From Streptomyces armeniacus (GTDB taxonomy: Bacteria; Actinomycetota; Actinomycetes; Streptomycetales; Streptomycetaceae), in the NCBI RefSeq assembly GCF_003355155.1, contig NZ_CP031320.1:1722369-1786368 (forward strand): a DNA stretch of 64,000 nucleotides, in the 5' to 3' direction. Each line of letters opens with the position of its first letter. The stretch's first letter is position 1. Made by a program: the position numbers and the translations under genes. Shown piece after piece: positions 8,068 through 16,658 of this stretch. Below the pieces are notes generated by a model that worked only from the letters and a program-made list of their open reading frames with translations, was not told where the DNA came from and made no database searches.

Positions 8068-8188
8068 ACCGTTGTCCCCTCCTGCGACATGAGTATCTAC
8101 TTCTCCATGTTCCAGTCAACGTAAGCCCTGTTCGCGCTCAAGCGATCCTTGAGAAGTCAATTCATGCGCAGCGCTTCCGCATTACGCG

Positions 8189-9517
8189 TCAGCCGCCGCC
8201 GCCGTCCGGCGCCGGTACGCGCGCGAGTTCCGGTGCCGCGGTGTCCAGCGGCACCGAGCCCGAGCGCACCAGCCCGAACTGCACCCCCTGGCGCGGCAGT
8301 ACGGCGTCGAGGAGCCAGTCCGCGGCGACCCGTACGCGGTTGCCCGGCATCGACAGCAGGTGGTAGCCGCGCGTTACGGCGTTCGCGAGCGGGCCGCCGA
8401 GCGGCACGTGCAGCGGGTTCGCCGCCGCCTGCACGCCGCCGAGGTCGACCATGAAGCCGAGGTCGTGGTGCTTGTACGGGCGCCGCGCGCCCTGTCCGCA
8501 GGACGCGGCGACGTTGTGCGCGGCGATCCTCCCCTGCCGGTGTGCGTGCTGGGCCGTCATCGGCGTCACGTCGCCGGGGCTGGTCAGGTCCGGTACGGCG
8601 GCCGCGTCGCCGCACGCGAACACCTCCGGGTGGCCGGGCACGGTGAGGTACTCGTCCACGCACAGCCGCCCCCGTTCCGTGGGCGTCCCCACGGCCTCGA
8701 CCAGCGGGTCGGGGCGCACTCCCACGCACCAGATCAGCGAGCGGCTGGCGACGAACTCCCCGTCGTCGAGCAGCACTCCCTCCGGAGTGGCCTCCTTGAC
8801 GGAGGTGCCCGTACGGATGTCGACACCCCGGTCGCGCAGCACCCGTGTCGCCGTCCGCGACAGCCTCTCGTCCAGCTCCGGCAGGATGCGGTCGGCGATG
8901 TCCAGCAGCAACCAGCGGGGCCGCGTGGCGCTGCTCAGCCCGGTGTTCTGGCGGGCGAGCGCGTCGGTGAACAGCACGCCGTGCGCGGCGACTTCGGTGC
9001 CCGTGTACCCGGCGCCGACCACGACGAAGGTGGTGCGCGCGGCCTGCTCCTCCAGATCGTCCGTGGCGCCGGCCATCTCCGTCTGCCGCGTGAGGTGGTC
9101 GCGGAGGTAGAGCGCCTCGGGCATGCCGCGGAAGCCGTGCGCGTGCTCCGCGACGCCGGGGATGGGCAGCAGCTTGTTGACGCTGCCCACGGTGAGCACC
9201 AGCCGGTCGTAGTCCAGCGGCCTCAGCTCGCCCTCCGGGTCGGTGTACGTGATCCGGCGGGCCTCCAGGTCCACGCCGCCGACCTCGCCCAGCACCAGCC
9301 GTACGCCGCGCAGGTTGCCGGTGAGCGACACCGAGACACGGCGCGGCTCCAGCGTGCCGACGGCCACCTCGGGCAGCAGCGGCAGATACAGAAAGTAGTC
9401 GTGCGGGTTGACGAGCACGATCTCGGCGGCGCCCCTGGCCCGGCGGGAGAGCGTACGTGCACACTGGTAGCCGGCGAAGCCGCCTCCGACGATCACGATG
9501 CGAGGGCGTCGCTGCAC
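8189..9517 (-). CDS. ndh: Type II NADH:quinone oxidoreductase (NDH-2)
   Basis: A 442-residue single-subunit flavoprotein that passes electrons from NADH to the menaquinone pool at the membrane without pumping protons. An N-terminal FAD-binding Rossmann motif (RIVIVGGGFAGYQ), HDYFLYLPLLPEVAVGTLEP, the NAD-binding motif FVVVGAGYTGTEVA and the second FAD motif EVFACGDAAA appear in family order. The C-terminal KHHDLGFMVDLGG and hydrophobic stretch suit the membrane-anchoring region. The GTG at 9517 follows GGAGGTCCACC. It is transcribed alone, away from complex I genes. Confidence 0.93.
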   Translation of the reverse strand: MQRRPRIVIVGGGFAGYQCARTLSRRARGAAEIVLVNPHDYFLYLPLLPEVAVGTLEPRRVSVSLTGNLRGVRLVLGEVGGVDLEARRITYTDPEGELRPLDYDRLVLTVGSVNKLLPIPGVAEHAHGFRGMPEALYLRDHLTRQTEMAGATDDLEEQAARTTFVVVGAGYTGTEVAAHGVLFTDALARQNTGLSSATRPRWLLLDIADRILPELDERLSRTATRVLRDRGVDIRTGTSVKEATPEGVLLDDGEFVASRSLIWCVGVRPDPLVEAVGTPTERGRLCVDEYLTVPGHPEVFACGDAAAVPDLTSPGDVTPMTAQHAHRQGRIAAHNVAASCGQGARRPYKHHDLGFMVDLGGVQAAANPLHVPLGGPLANAVTRGYHLLSMPGNRVRVAADWLLDAVLPRQGVQFGLVRSGSVPLDTAAPELARVPAPDGGGG

Positions 9518-9687
9518 GGTGGACCTCCTGCGTCAGCGGTCGCGGCACGTCCGGGGGCGGGCGCGCCGCGTACGGGCGTGCGTCCCGCGTATCCGCCGGA
9601 GCGCCCCCGTACACATGCGTCACGCGCGGTGACGCCCGCCGCCGTGAACGCCCGCCGCCGTGATGCCCGCGACGGCGGGGCCCCTGG

Positions 9688-11088
9688 CTACGACAGCGGG
9701 CGCGCCGAGCGGAACCGGTGCAGGTGGATCAGCACGCTGTGCCCGTCGCCCAGCACGAACGGCCGGTACGGGTCGCCGGGCGGCCCGATGTCCCGGGTGA
9801 CCCGCGACTCGTTCAGCCACGCGCGTGCCGCGGGCGGCGCGGACCGCAGGTCCAGCAGGAAGTTGCGGCTGCCCGCCACGTTCACCACCCGGTCCAGCAA
9901 CTCCTCGCTGCTGCCCTCGCGCGGCGGCCCGAACTTCGTCGTCTCCCACCCGCCGTCGTCACCCGGCACGGTGGCCGCGCCGCGCCCGAAGGTCGTGCCC
10001 ACGCTGAGGTAGTCGTCGCCGAGCAGCTTCCGCAGGTACGCGCCCTGCGTCCGCGGATACCGCGCGGGCGCGTACGTCTCGTACGCCGTGTGCCCGTTGT
10101 GTGCGGCCAGCAGGATGCGGTGGCCCGTGTTCCGGTGCCACCAGGCGGTGTTGCGGGCCATCAGCTCGTCGCGGTAGCGCATCGCCTCCGGGATCTGCCG
10201 CTCGTCCTCGAGGTCGTACGACAGCAGCGTGGCGGTCTGCGCGACGACGCGCGCGTGCTGCACGGTCCACGCGTACGACGGCCTGCCGCCCTCCGGGCGC
10301 AGCCCCTCCAGCAGGGCCACGGCGTGCCGGGCCTGGCCGGCCATGCGGCGGCGCTCGGGCTGGGGGAGCGCGCTGAAGTCGGACTCCTCGGCGTGCGCCC
10401 ACAGTTCGCGGTAGAGCCTGCCGAACATGGGGCGCAGCGACGGGTGGTGCTCCGTGACATAGCCCAGCACGCGTTCGAAGAGGGTGTCGGCGATGCGCGG
10501 GTACGCCAGGTCGTTCCCCATGAACTGCACCTGCCGGTCCGGGTTGCGGAGGTTGTGCTCGCGCATCCACGTGATCAGGTTCAGATACTCCCGTACGTTC
10601 CAGGGCCACTTGCCGTTCCCGAACTCCTCCGCCATGATCGCGCGCGGCTCGCCCGTGCCGTGCCGTACGAAGTCGTTGATGCGCAGCCCCGCCGCCCAGT
10701 TGGTCTCCAGCGCGAAGGTGGTGAAGCCCTTCTCCTCGACGAGGTAGCGGAAGACCCGGTGCCTGAGCGTGAACAGCTCGCGGGCGCCGTGCGCCGCCTC
10801 GCCGAGCCCGACGACGGCGCTGCGGCCGATCGCAGCGCCGAGCGGCCGCAGGTCGGACAGGTCGCCGTTCGGCCGTACCGACCGCAGCGGCCGGGAGGCG
10901 CGGGCGAGGGCGGCGAGCACGGTCTCCGCGCCCTTGGCGCGCGGGCCCGCGGCCGGTCCTGCGGCAGGCCCGGGGTCCGGCCCCGCTGCCCGCGAACGGG
11001 CGCCGGCGCGGGCCGGTCCGCCCGCTGTGACCGTCAGCGCCAGCGCGGGCAGGGCGGCGAGCAGCGTCCGGCGTGAGACGAGTGGCAT
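9688..11088 (-). CDS. Tat-exported erythromycin-esterase-family protein
   Basis: A 466-residue protein beginning MPLVSRRTLLAALPALAL, a twin-arginine signal ending near ARAGA (about residue 30). The mature part shows the erythromycin esterase (PF05139) pattern: GLGEAAHGARELF, the ALETNW strand, FMGNDLAYPR and LLAAHNGHTAYE with conserved Glu/His residues. EreA/B members hydrolyse macrolide lactones, but most family members have unknown substrates and this one is exported, unlike classical Ere enzymes. The ATG at 11088 is chosen because the signal peptide starts there and GGGAGAGAACCCG precedes it. No resistance context is visible, so macrolide esterase activity should not be assumed. Confidence 0.85.
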   Translation of the reverse strand: MPLVSRRTLLAALPALALTVTAGGPARAGARSRAAGPDPGPAAGPAAGPRAKGAETVLAALARASRPLRSVRPNGDLSDLRPLGAAIGRSAVVGLGEAAHGARELFTLRHRVFRYLVEEKGFTTFALETNWAAGLRINDFVRHGTGEPRAIMAEEFGNGKWPWNVREYLNLITWMREHNLRNPDRQVQFMGNDLAYPRIADTLFERVLGYVTEHHPSLRPMFGRLYRELWAHAEESDFSALPQPERRRMAGQARHAVALLEGLRPEGGRPSYAWTVQHARVVAQTATLLSYDLEDERQIPEAMRYRDELMARNTAWWHRNTGHRILLAAHNGHTAYETYAPARYPRTQGAYLRKLLGDDYLSVGTTFGRGAATVPGDDGGWETTKFGPPREGSSEELLDRVVNVAGSRNFLLDLRSAPPAARAWLNESRVTRDIGPPGDPYRPFVLGDGHSVLIHLHRFRSARPLS

Positions 11089-11200
11089 CGGGTTCTCTCC
11101 CTGAGGCACGTGGTCGGCGGACCGGCCCGGTCGGCCGCCGGTCCGGCCCCCAGCCTCCCCGTGTACACGCCAGGAAGCGAACCGGATACCACCCGCCCTC

Positions 11201-11220
11201 AGGTGGTGCCAGCACCACCT
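11201..11220. repeat. 20-bp palindrome, terminator or operator
   Basis: AGGTGGTGCCAGCACCACCT has nine-base perfect arms around CA. It lies about 100 bp beyond the stop of the EEP-family gene and about 115 bp before the esterase start, both on the minus strand, so it may end the first transcript or regulate the second. Confidence 0.5.
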
Positions 11221-11323
11221 ACCCCGGTATGACGCGCGGAACGCCAGGTCCGGTGCCCTGTCCCAAACCTGGCGACCCGTCAGCGTCCCGTCAGCTACCC
11301 GTCGGGTACCCGTGAGTGATCCG

Positions 11324-12451
11324 TCAGTAGTGCACCCGGGCCCCCACGGCGCGGTGGTCCGAGAAGACCAGCGGGCTGTCACCGTCCTGACTGATCTCCT
11401 CGTCCGCCTTGTTGCCGTCCTCGAACGTCGGCACCACCGTGCCCGTGATCCGCGGCAGCGCCCCGCCCGGCTTGCGCGCCAGCACGTAGTCGACACGCCG
11501 GAGCGACTGCGTCTCCAGCGTCCACCTGTCCGCCCGGCACCCGGCCGGGTCGCTCTGCGTGGCGCAGTGGGCGTACACGGCGTCCCGGAAGCCGTACTTC
11601 CCGCCGAGGTCGCCGTTGGCCGCCTCGTACCAGGTGCGCCACGCGCCGTCCCGCCGGTCGTGGGCGTTGGTGTCGCCGCCGGCCACGTACAGGTCGGTGG
11701 CGCCATGGCCGGCGTGCTCGTCGTAGCCGTCCTCGGTCAGCTCGTTGGACAGCTCACCGATGTTCGAGTCGGCGCAGGCGTCGCCGCCGTGGCCGATCGT
11801 GGGCCAGTGGAAGGAGGCCGCGGTGACCGTCTTCCCCGATACCTTGTCGTGCAGCAGCGCCTTGACGCCCTTGGTGCGCGGCTGGTCGTTATTCACGCAC
11901 TGGCCCGCGACCTCGTTCTGCGCCTGCCAACGGTTCCCGGGCGAGGCCGACTTGACCAGCTCCAGCCGGTCCGTACGCCAGATCACCGCGTTCGTCTGGC
12001 GTTTCTTGAACGGGTTGCAGGCGCCGCCCGTGGTCGGCTCCGGGTCGTTCTCGGCGAGCACACCGGCGTACGCCTCGCCGAAGTGCGACTCCATCCGGTC
12101 CAGCAGCAGGTCCAGCTGGTCCCGGTTGTTGAGCTGCTGCACCAGGTAGACGTCCGGCTTCAGCTCCTGGGTGCGCATGTAGTACATCAGGTCGTGCCAG
12201 TCGCCCGCGCACTCCTCCGGCGGCCGCTCGTCGGTCGTCGGCAGGTTCTCCACGTTGGCGTCGTAGACCTGCAGCGAGCCCGGGTCGTCGTTGGGCCGCG
12301 CTTCCGCGGCGGCGGCCGCCGCCGCGTCCCCCGCCTGTGCCTGTGCTCCCGCCAGCACAGGCACGGCGAGGGCCCCCGCCCCCAGCAGCGCGGCCAGCCG
12401 CGCCTTCCGACCCGCCGTTCCGGCCGTTCCGGTCGTTCGCGGATTTCCCAT
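11324..12451 (-). CDS. Secreted endonuclease/exonuclease/phosphatase-fold protein
   Basis: A 375-residue protein with an N-terminal export signal (RKARLAALLGAGALAVPVLAGAQAQA). The mature part has EEP-superfamily elements: the strand LQVYDANVENLP, DVYLVQQL in place of the usual catalytic Glu strand (Gln-Gln, not Glu), NAVIWRTDRLE, VAGGDTNAHD and the terminal SDHRAVGARV. The family includes DNase I, sphingomyelinases and nucleases cutting phosphodiesters with a divalent metal. The metal-binding Glu of the family consensus appears replaced, so activity is uncertain. The ATG at 12451 follows GGAGGACGTC and is preferred to an in-frame start 24 bases earlier. Confidence 0.85.
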   Translation of the reverse strand: MGNPRTTGTAGTAGRKARLAALLGAGALAVPVLAGAQAQAGDAAAAAAAEARPNDDPGSLQVYDANVENLPTTDERPPEECAGDWHDLMYYMRTQELKPDVYLVQQLNNRDQLDLLLDRMESHFGEAYAGVLAENDPEPTTGGACNPFKKRQTNAVIWRTDRLELVKSASPGNRWQAQNEVAGQCVNNDQPRTKGVKALLHDKVSGKTVTAASFHWPTIGHGGDACADSNIGELSNELTEDGYDEHAGHGATDLYVAGGDTNAHDRRDGAWRTWYEAANGDLGGKYGFRDAVYAHCATQSDPAGCRADRWTLETQSLRRVDYVLARKPGGALPRITGTVVPTFEDGNKADEEISQDGDSPLVFSDHRAVGARVHY

Positions 12452-12786
12452 GACGTCCTCCCCCCGACTCCCCACCCCGGAGAATCCGGCACGAGGCTAG
12501 ACGGAGAACGGCGGGGTTCCGCGGCCCTTCGGCCAGGACCGAAAGTGGGGAGCCGGATTCCGCTTCGCCGCCGGAGTATGGCGGCCATGGTCCGGACCAC
12601 TAGTGCGTTCAACTGCACTATGTCAACCGGAGTTTGACGCGCCGGGTCGCTGTGCACCTAGACTCACGGAGTGCGACGGCTCGACTACGCACCGGGCTTG
12701 CCGCGCCGTCAGTCAAATCGGGGTTGCCCGAGTTCACCGGGGGATGCCGTGGAGCCGTGCCTCCACGATGTCGGGAGATGCGATCG
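12452..12786. other. Divergent intergenic region
   Basis: About 335 bp between the minus-strand EEP gene and the plus-strand GGDEF gene. Besides the promoter-like element at 12634-12664 I see no gene or strong hairpin. Confidence 0.5.
12634..12664 (+). promoter_or_regulatory. Candidate HrdB-type promoter for GGDEF gene
   Basis: TTGACG and TAGACT are separated by 19 bases, close to the vegetative consensus though with a long spacer. A transcript starting near 12671 would have a leader of about 115 nt. Confidence 0.45.
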
Positions 12787-13605
12787 ATGACCACCGCGCC
12801 ACGTACCGCCGAGCGGACACGCTGCGCCCTCTGCCGCAAGCCGCTGACCGACCGGCTCACCGGCGTGCTGGACCGGCAGGAGTGGGACGCCCGCGCGTCC
12901 AGAGCGGCCGACCGCGCGCACCGCCGCGGCCAGCCGCTCGCCCTGGTGCTCGCGGACCTCGACCGCTTCAAGGCCGTGAACGACACGTACGGCCACCTCG
13001 CGGGCGACGCCGTGCTGGGCGCCGTCGCGTCGGTGCTGAACGGCATGGACGGCGGCATCGTCGGGCGCTACGGCGGCCACGCCGGCGACGAGTTCCTCAT
13101 CCTGCTGCCCGGCTCCACCCGCGACGAGGCACTGGCCGTCGCCCGCTGCGCCCAGGAGCACATCCGGCGGCTGACCGTGACCGCCCGCGCCAGCCGCAGC
13201 ACCACCGTCGAACTCACCGGCCAGGCTGTCTCGATGGGCGTGGCCTGCTGCGACGGTACGGTGCCCGCGGCCCGCGCGAGTCTCGCGGACCTCGTCCTGG
13301 ACGCGGACGTCGCCCTGCGCGAGGTGAAGCGCGCCGGCGGCGGACGCGCCCGTACGGCGGACAGCGCCACCGCACCGGACGCGCCGATCCGCATCCCCCT
13401 CGCGGCGTTCGGGCACGCCCCGGAGGGCGCGCGCGGCGCGCCCGGCGGCCCCGGTGCTCCCGGTGCTCCCGGCGAGCTCGTGCTGTCCGCCGCCGGAGCG
13501 GCCCGGCTGCACGCGCTGCTCGGCGAGGCGCTCGGCCGTACGGGCGCCCCCGGCCCGGTCCTCGTCACGGCCCCGGTCCCCGCGCCGGCCCGCGCCGCCC
13601 GGTGA
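12787..13605 (+). CDS. GGDEF-domain protein, probable diguanylate cyclase
   Basis: A 272-residue cytoplasmic protein with a single GGDEF domain (about 22-165). The metal-binding strand LVLADLDRFKAVNDTYGH is intact; the signature is AGDEF (residues 99-103) instead of GGDEF, a variant found in active cyclases. The N-terminus has a short CALC pair (Cys13, Cys16) but no sensor domain or membrane segment. The C-terminal third is Ala/Gly/Pro-rich (APGGPGAPGAPG). The second of two close ATGs is chosen because GGAG lies nine bases upstream. Cyclic di-GMP controls BldD and development in Streptomyces; a role for this protein there is inference. Confidence 0.85.
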   Translation: MTTAPRTAERTRCALCRKPLTDRLTGVLDRQEWDARASRAADRAHRRGQPLALVLADLDRFKAVNDTYGHLAGDAVLGAVASVLNGMDGGIVGRYGGHAGDEFLILLPGSTRDEALAVARCAQEHIRRLTVTARASRSTTVELTGQAVSMGVACCDGTVPAARASLADLVLDADVALREVKRAGGGRARTADSATAPDAPIRIPLAAFGHAPEGARGAPGGPGAPGAPGELVLSAAGAARLHALLGEALGRTGAPGPVLVTAPVPAPARAAR

Positions 13606-13624
13606 GGGGAGGCCCGGCACCCAG

Positions 13625-13662
13625 GCCCGCGACCGGCAGCACAGCCCGCGACCAGCAGCACA
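13625..13662. repeat. Two tandem 19-bp units
   Basis: GCCCGCGACCGGCAGCACA is repeated immediately with one substitution, between the GGDEF gene and poxB. No function is suggested. Confidence 0.6.
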
Positions 13663-13794
13663 GGGGAGCCGCCCCGGGTGCCGACGGCGCCTGCCGCCCC
13701 TTCCGCCCCGGCTGATCTACGCTCGGTCCGGAACGTCCCGAAGGCCCGAACCCGCCGGGCGCCCCCGGGACACGAGTCGAACGAGGGGATGGCC

Positions 13795-15537
13795 ATGGCC
13801 GCCGCGAAAGTCGCCGACCAACTCGTCCAGGTCCTGATCCAGTCCGGTGTCCAGCGCGTCTACGGAGTCGTCGGCGACAGCCTCAACCCGTTCGTCGACG
13901 CCATCCGCCGCTCCGACGGCGCGCTCCGCTGGATCCACGTACGGAACGAGGAGGCCGCCGCCTTCGCCGCGGCCGCCGAGGCCCAGATCACCGGGCGGCT
14001 CGCGGTCTGCGCCGGCTCCTGCGGGCCGGGCAACACCCATCTGGTGCAGGGGCTGTACGACGCCCACCGCAGCGGCGCGCCCGTCCTCGCCATCGCCTCC
14101 CACATCCCCACCACCCAGATCGGCACCGGCTTCTTCCAGGAGACGCACCCGGAGAAGCTGTTCAGCGAGGCCGCCGACTGGTGCGAACTGCTCTCCCAGC
14201 CCGAGCAGATGCCCCGCCTCGCCCGTATCGCCGCCCAGCACGCGCTCGGCGGCTCCACCGTCTCCGTACTGGTCCTGCCCGGCGACATCGGCGAGAAGCC
14301 CGCGCCGAACCCCACCGGCCGCACCGTCCCCACCCCCGCCTGCGGCACCGTCACCCCGGCCCCGCACGCCGTACGGGACCTCGCCCGCCTCCTCAACGAC
14401 GCACGCACCGTCACCCTCTTCTGCGGTGCGGGCGTACGCGGCGCGCACAGCCAGGTGATGCGGCTCGCCGACACCCTCAAGGCGCCGGTGGGGCACACGC
14501 TGCGCGGCAAGGAGTGGATCCAGTACGACAGCCCGTACGACGTCGGCATGATCGGGCTGCTCGGCTACGGCGCCTGCCACGACGCCGTACACGACGCCGA
14601 CCTGCTGCTGATGCTCGGCACCGACTTCCCGTACGACGCGTTCCTCCCGCAGGCCAAGACCGTGCAGGTGGACCACGACGCGCGCCGGCTGGGCCGCCGT
14701 ACGCCGCTGGAACTGGCCGTACACGGCGACGTCGGCGCCACCCTCGACGCCGTACAGCCGCTGCTGGAGCCCGCGGCCGACCGGCGCTTCCTCGACACGA
14801 TGCTGCGCAGGCACGAGCGCGCGCTGACGACGGCCGTCGACGCGTACACCCGGAACGTCGACCACCACGTCCCGATCCACCCCGAGTACGCCGCGAGCAT
14901 CCTCGACGAACTCGCCGCCGACGACGCCGTGTTCACCGTCGACACCGGCATGAACAACGTCTGGGCCGCCCGCTACCTCACCCCGAACGGGCGCCGCCGC
15001 GTCATCGGCTCCTTCAGCCACGGCACCATGGCCAACGCCCTGCCGCACGCGGTCGGCGCGGCCTTCACCGACCGGTCCCGGCAGGTCGTCTCGCTCTCCG
15101 GCGACGGCGGTCTCGCGATGCTCCTCGGCGAACTCCTCACCGTCCGGCAGCACGACCTCCAGGTGAAGACCGTCGTCTTCAACAACGCCTCGCTCGGCAT
15201 GGTCCGGCTGGAGATGATGGTCGACGGGTTGCCCGCGTACGAGACCGACCACGCCGCCGTCGACTACAGCGCCATCGCCCGCGGCATCGGCATCCCGGCC
15301 TGGCGGGTCGAGCAGCCGAGCGGCATCCGCGACGCGCTGAGCGAGGCGTTCGAACGGCCGGGGCCCGCGGTGGTCGAGCTGATCACGGACCCGAACGCGC
15401 TGTCGGTGCCGTCCCACATCACGTTCGGCCAGGTGAAAGGCTTCGCGCTGGCGGCGGGACGCACGGTGCTGGACGGCGGCGTGGGCACGATGCTGGACCT
15501 GGCCCGCGCCAACCTCCGCAACATCCCCCGCCCTTGA
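13795..15537 (+). CDS. poxB: Pyruvate dehydrogenase (quinone)/pyruvate-oxidase-like TPP enzyme
   Basis: A 580-residue thiamine-diphosphate enzyme with the three-domain order of PoxB/acetolactate synthase: N-terminal PYR domain (VYGVVGDSLNPFVDAI and HVRNEEAAAFAAAAEA with the catalytic Glu), central FAD-binding domain (about 190-330) and C-terminal PP domain with SLSGDGGLAMLLGEL to VFNNASLGMV, the TPP/Mg motif. Length matches PoxB (about 572). The family decarboxylates pyruvate to acetate and CO2, passing electrons to quinone at the membrane. GAGGGG six bases upstream favours the ATG at 13795. Acetolactate synthase and other TPP oxidases are alternatives, but gene size and the solitary locus favour PoxB. 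Confidence 0.82.
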   Translation: MAAAKVADQLVQVLIQSGVQRVYGVVGDSLNPFVDAIRRSDGALRWIHVRNEEAAAFAAAAEAQITGRLAVCAGSCGPGNTHLVQGLYDAHRSGAPVLAIASHIPTTQIGTGFFQETHPEKLFSEAADWCELLSQPEQMPRLARIAAQHALGGSTVSVLVLPGDIGEKPAPNPTGRTVPTPACGTVTPAPHAVRDLARLLNDARTVTLFCGAGVRGAHSQVMRLADTLKAPVGHTLRGKEWIQYDSPYDVGMIGLLGYGACHDAVHDADLLLMLGTDFPYDAFLPQAKTVQVDHDARRLGRRTPLELAVHGDVGATLDAVQPLLEPAADRRFLDTMLRRHERALTTAVDAYTRNVDHHVPIHPEYAASILDELAADDAVFTVDTGMNNVWAARYLTPNGRRRVIGSFSHGTMANALPHAVGAAFTDRSRQVVSLSGDGGLAMLLGELLTVRQHDLQVKTVVFNNASLGMVRLEMMVDGLPAYETDHAAVDYSAIARGIGIPAWRVEQPSGIRDALSEAFERPGPAVVELITDPNALSVPSHITFGQVKGFALAAGRTVLDGGVGTMLDLARANLRNIPRP

Positions 15538-15561
15538 GTACGGCGCTCAGCCGCCCACTCC

Positions 15562-15628
15562 AGCCCGTCCGGCGTTGAAGGGGCGGGACTGGGCTGTCGG
15601 CGAACGCCGGACGGGCTCAAGAGCCCGT
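15562..15628. terminator. Bidirectional terminator from repeat-family hairpins
   Basis: A perfect 15-bp stem (AGCCCGTCCGGCGTT and its complement, 15562-15617, 26-nt loop) overlaps a second hairpin ACGGGCTC-AA-GAGCCCGT ending at 15628. It separates convergent poxB and the glycosylase gene. The outer stem belongs to the dispersed CCCGTCCGGCG family. Confidence 0.75.
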
Positions 15629-16494
15629 CACTTCAGGAGGCGCGACAAGCGCCGATCCGCAAGCGGCTTGCCCCCGGTCTGACACGTCGGGCAGTACTGC
15701 AACGACGAGTCGCTGAACGACACTTCACGCACCGTGTCCCCGCAGACGGGACACGCCTCACCCGTACGCCCGTGCACCCGCAGCCCGCTCTTCTTCTCGG
15801 CCTTCAGCCGCCCGGCGGCCACCCCGTGCGAGCGCTCGACGGCATCGCGCAGCGTCGTTCCCACCGCCTCGTACAGCGCGTCGGCCTGCTCCTCCGAGAG
15901 CGTGTCCGCGATCTTGAACGGGGACATGCGGGCGGCGTGCAGGATCTCGTCCGAGTACGCGTTGCCGATCCCGGCGATCACCCGCTGGTCCCGTAGCACG
16001 CCCTTCAGACGGCGCCGCTCGCCGCGCAGCAGGCCGCGGAACAGCTCCGCCGAAAAGCCGTCGCCGAGCGGATCGGGGCCGAGCCGCGCGATGCCGGGTA
16101 CGTCGTGCGGGTCGCGTACGACATACACCGCGAGCCGCTTCTGCGTGCCCGCCTCGGTCAGATCGAACCCGGCGCCCTCCGGCTCCGCCAGCCGCAGCCG
16201 CAGCGCGAGCGGGCCCTTGCCGGGCCGGGGCGGCGTGGACGGCAGGCTGTCCTGCCAGCGCAGCCAGCCGGCCCGCGCGAGATGGGTCACGAGCTGCAGT
16301 TCGCCGGCCTCGAGGGCGAGGAACTTGCCGTAACGGGACACGCCGGTGAAGGCGCGTCCTTCGAGCGAGTCCAGGGGCGGTTCGTAGGTCTTGAGGACGC
16401 TGATGGCCACGGGCTGTACGCGCGCGATCCGCCGGCCGTCGAGCCGGCCGGCCAGGAACGCGCGGAGGGCCTCGACTTCCGGCAGTTCGGGCAT
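15628..16494 (-). CDS. Fpg/Nei-family DNA glycosylase
   Basis: A 288-residue DNA repair enzyme that excises oxidised bases and nicks the abasic site. It starts MPELPEVEALR: Pro2 is the Schiff-base nucleophile and Glu3 the catalytic acid, which fixes the start at 16494 despite in-frame codons upstream. The helix-two-turn-helix region reads QRVIAGIGNAYSDEILHAARMSPF. The C-terminal zinc finger is complete (CPVC and CPTC, with the final basic stretch). The protein could be Fpg/MutM-like or an actinobacterial Nei; substrate preference cannot be read here. Confidence 0.93.
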   Translation of the reverse strand: MPELPEVEALRAFLAGRLDGRRIARVQPVAISVLKTYEPPLDSLEGRAFTGVSRYGKFLALEAGELQLVTHLARAGWLRWQDSLPSTPPRPGKGPLALRLRLAEPEGAGFDLTEAGTQKRLAVYVVRDPHDVPGIARLGPDPLGDGFSAELFRGLLRGERRRLKGVLRDQRVIAGIGNAYSDEILHAARMSPFKIADTLSEEQADALYEAVGTTLRDAVERSHGVAAGRLKAEKKSGLRVHGRTGEACPVCGDTVREVSFSDSSLQYCPTCQTGGKPLADRRLSRLLK

Positions 16495-16570
16495 GCTCCC
16501 CAGTCTGCTGGCTGAAAAGCGTCCTGTCACACCCCTTGACGGCGGGCCGTGCCCGCCCTCAGGGTGTCCG

Positions 16571-16584
16571 CTAATCCGCATTAC
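16571..16584. promoter_or_regulatory. LacI-type operator candidate O1
   Basis: CTAATCCGCATTAC matches 12 of 14 positions of the reverse complement of the second palindrome (CTAATACGCATTAG). Centre-to-centre distance to that site is about 41 bp, near four helical turns, which would suit looping by a dimeric or tetrameric LacI protein. Confidence 0.6.
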
Positions 16585-16610
16585 TCCAGTGCTGCTCCAG
16601 CCGCCGTAAA

Positions 16611-16626
16611 ACTAATGCGTATTAGT
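16611..16626. promoter_or_regulatory. LacI-type operator candidate O2
   Basis: ACTAATGCGTATTAGT is a palindrome with a central CG, the hallmark of LacI-family operators, broken at one base pair. It ends 32 bp before the regulator start, which suits negative autoregulation. Confidence 0.65.
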
Positions 16627-16658
16627 AATGAGGAACCGGAACGAGCCGAAAGGTGCCG

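Larger units (their letters stand above)
7681..8188. other. Long regulatory intergenic region upstream of SARP
   Basis: About 500 bp without a convincing gene, less GC-rich than its surroundings. It is upstream of the SARP gene and downstream of the NDH-2 gene, both on the minus strand. It holds two inverted repeats (7896-7911 and 8044-8067) and is probably the SARP control region plus the NDH-2 3' end. Confidence 0.6.

Noticed and set aside
7681..8188. Horizontally acquired island because of lower GC
   Set aside because: Lower GC is limited to non-coding sequence with palindromes, as expected for a control region.
9688..11088. Macrolide resistance gene
   Set aside because: The family match is real, but the protein has a Tat signal and no macrolide context; resistance cannot be inferred.
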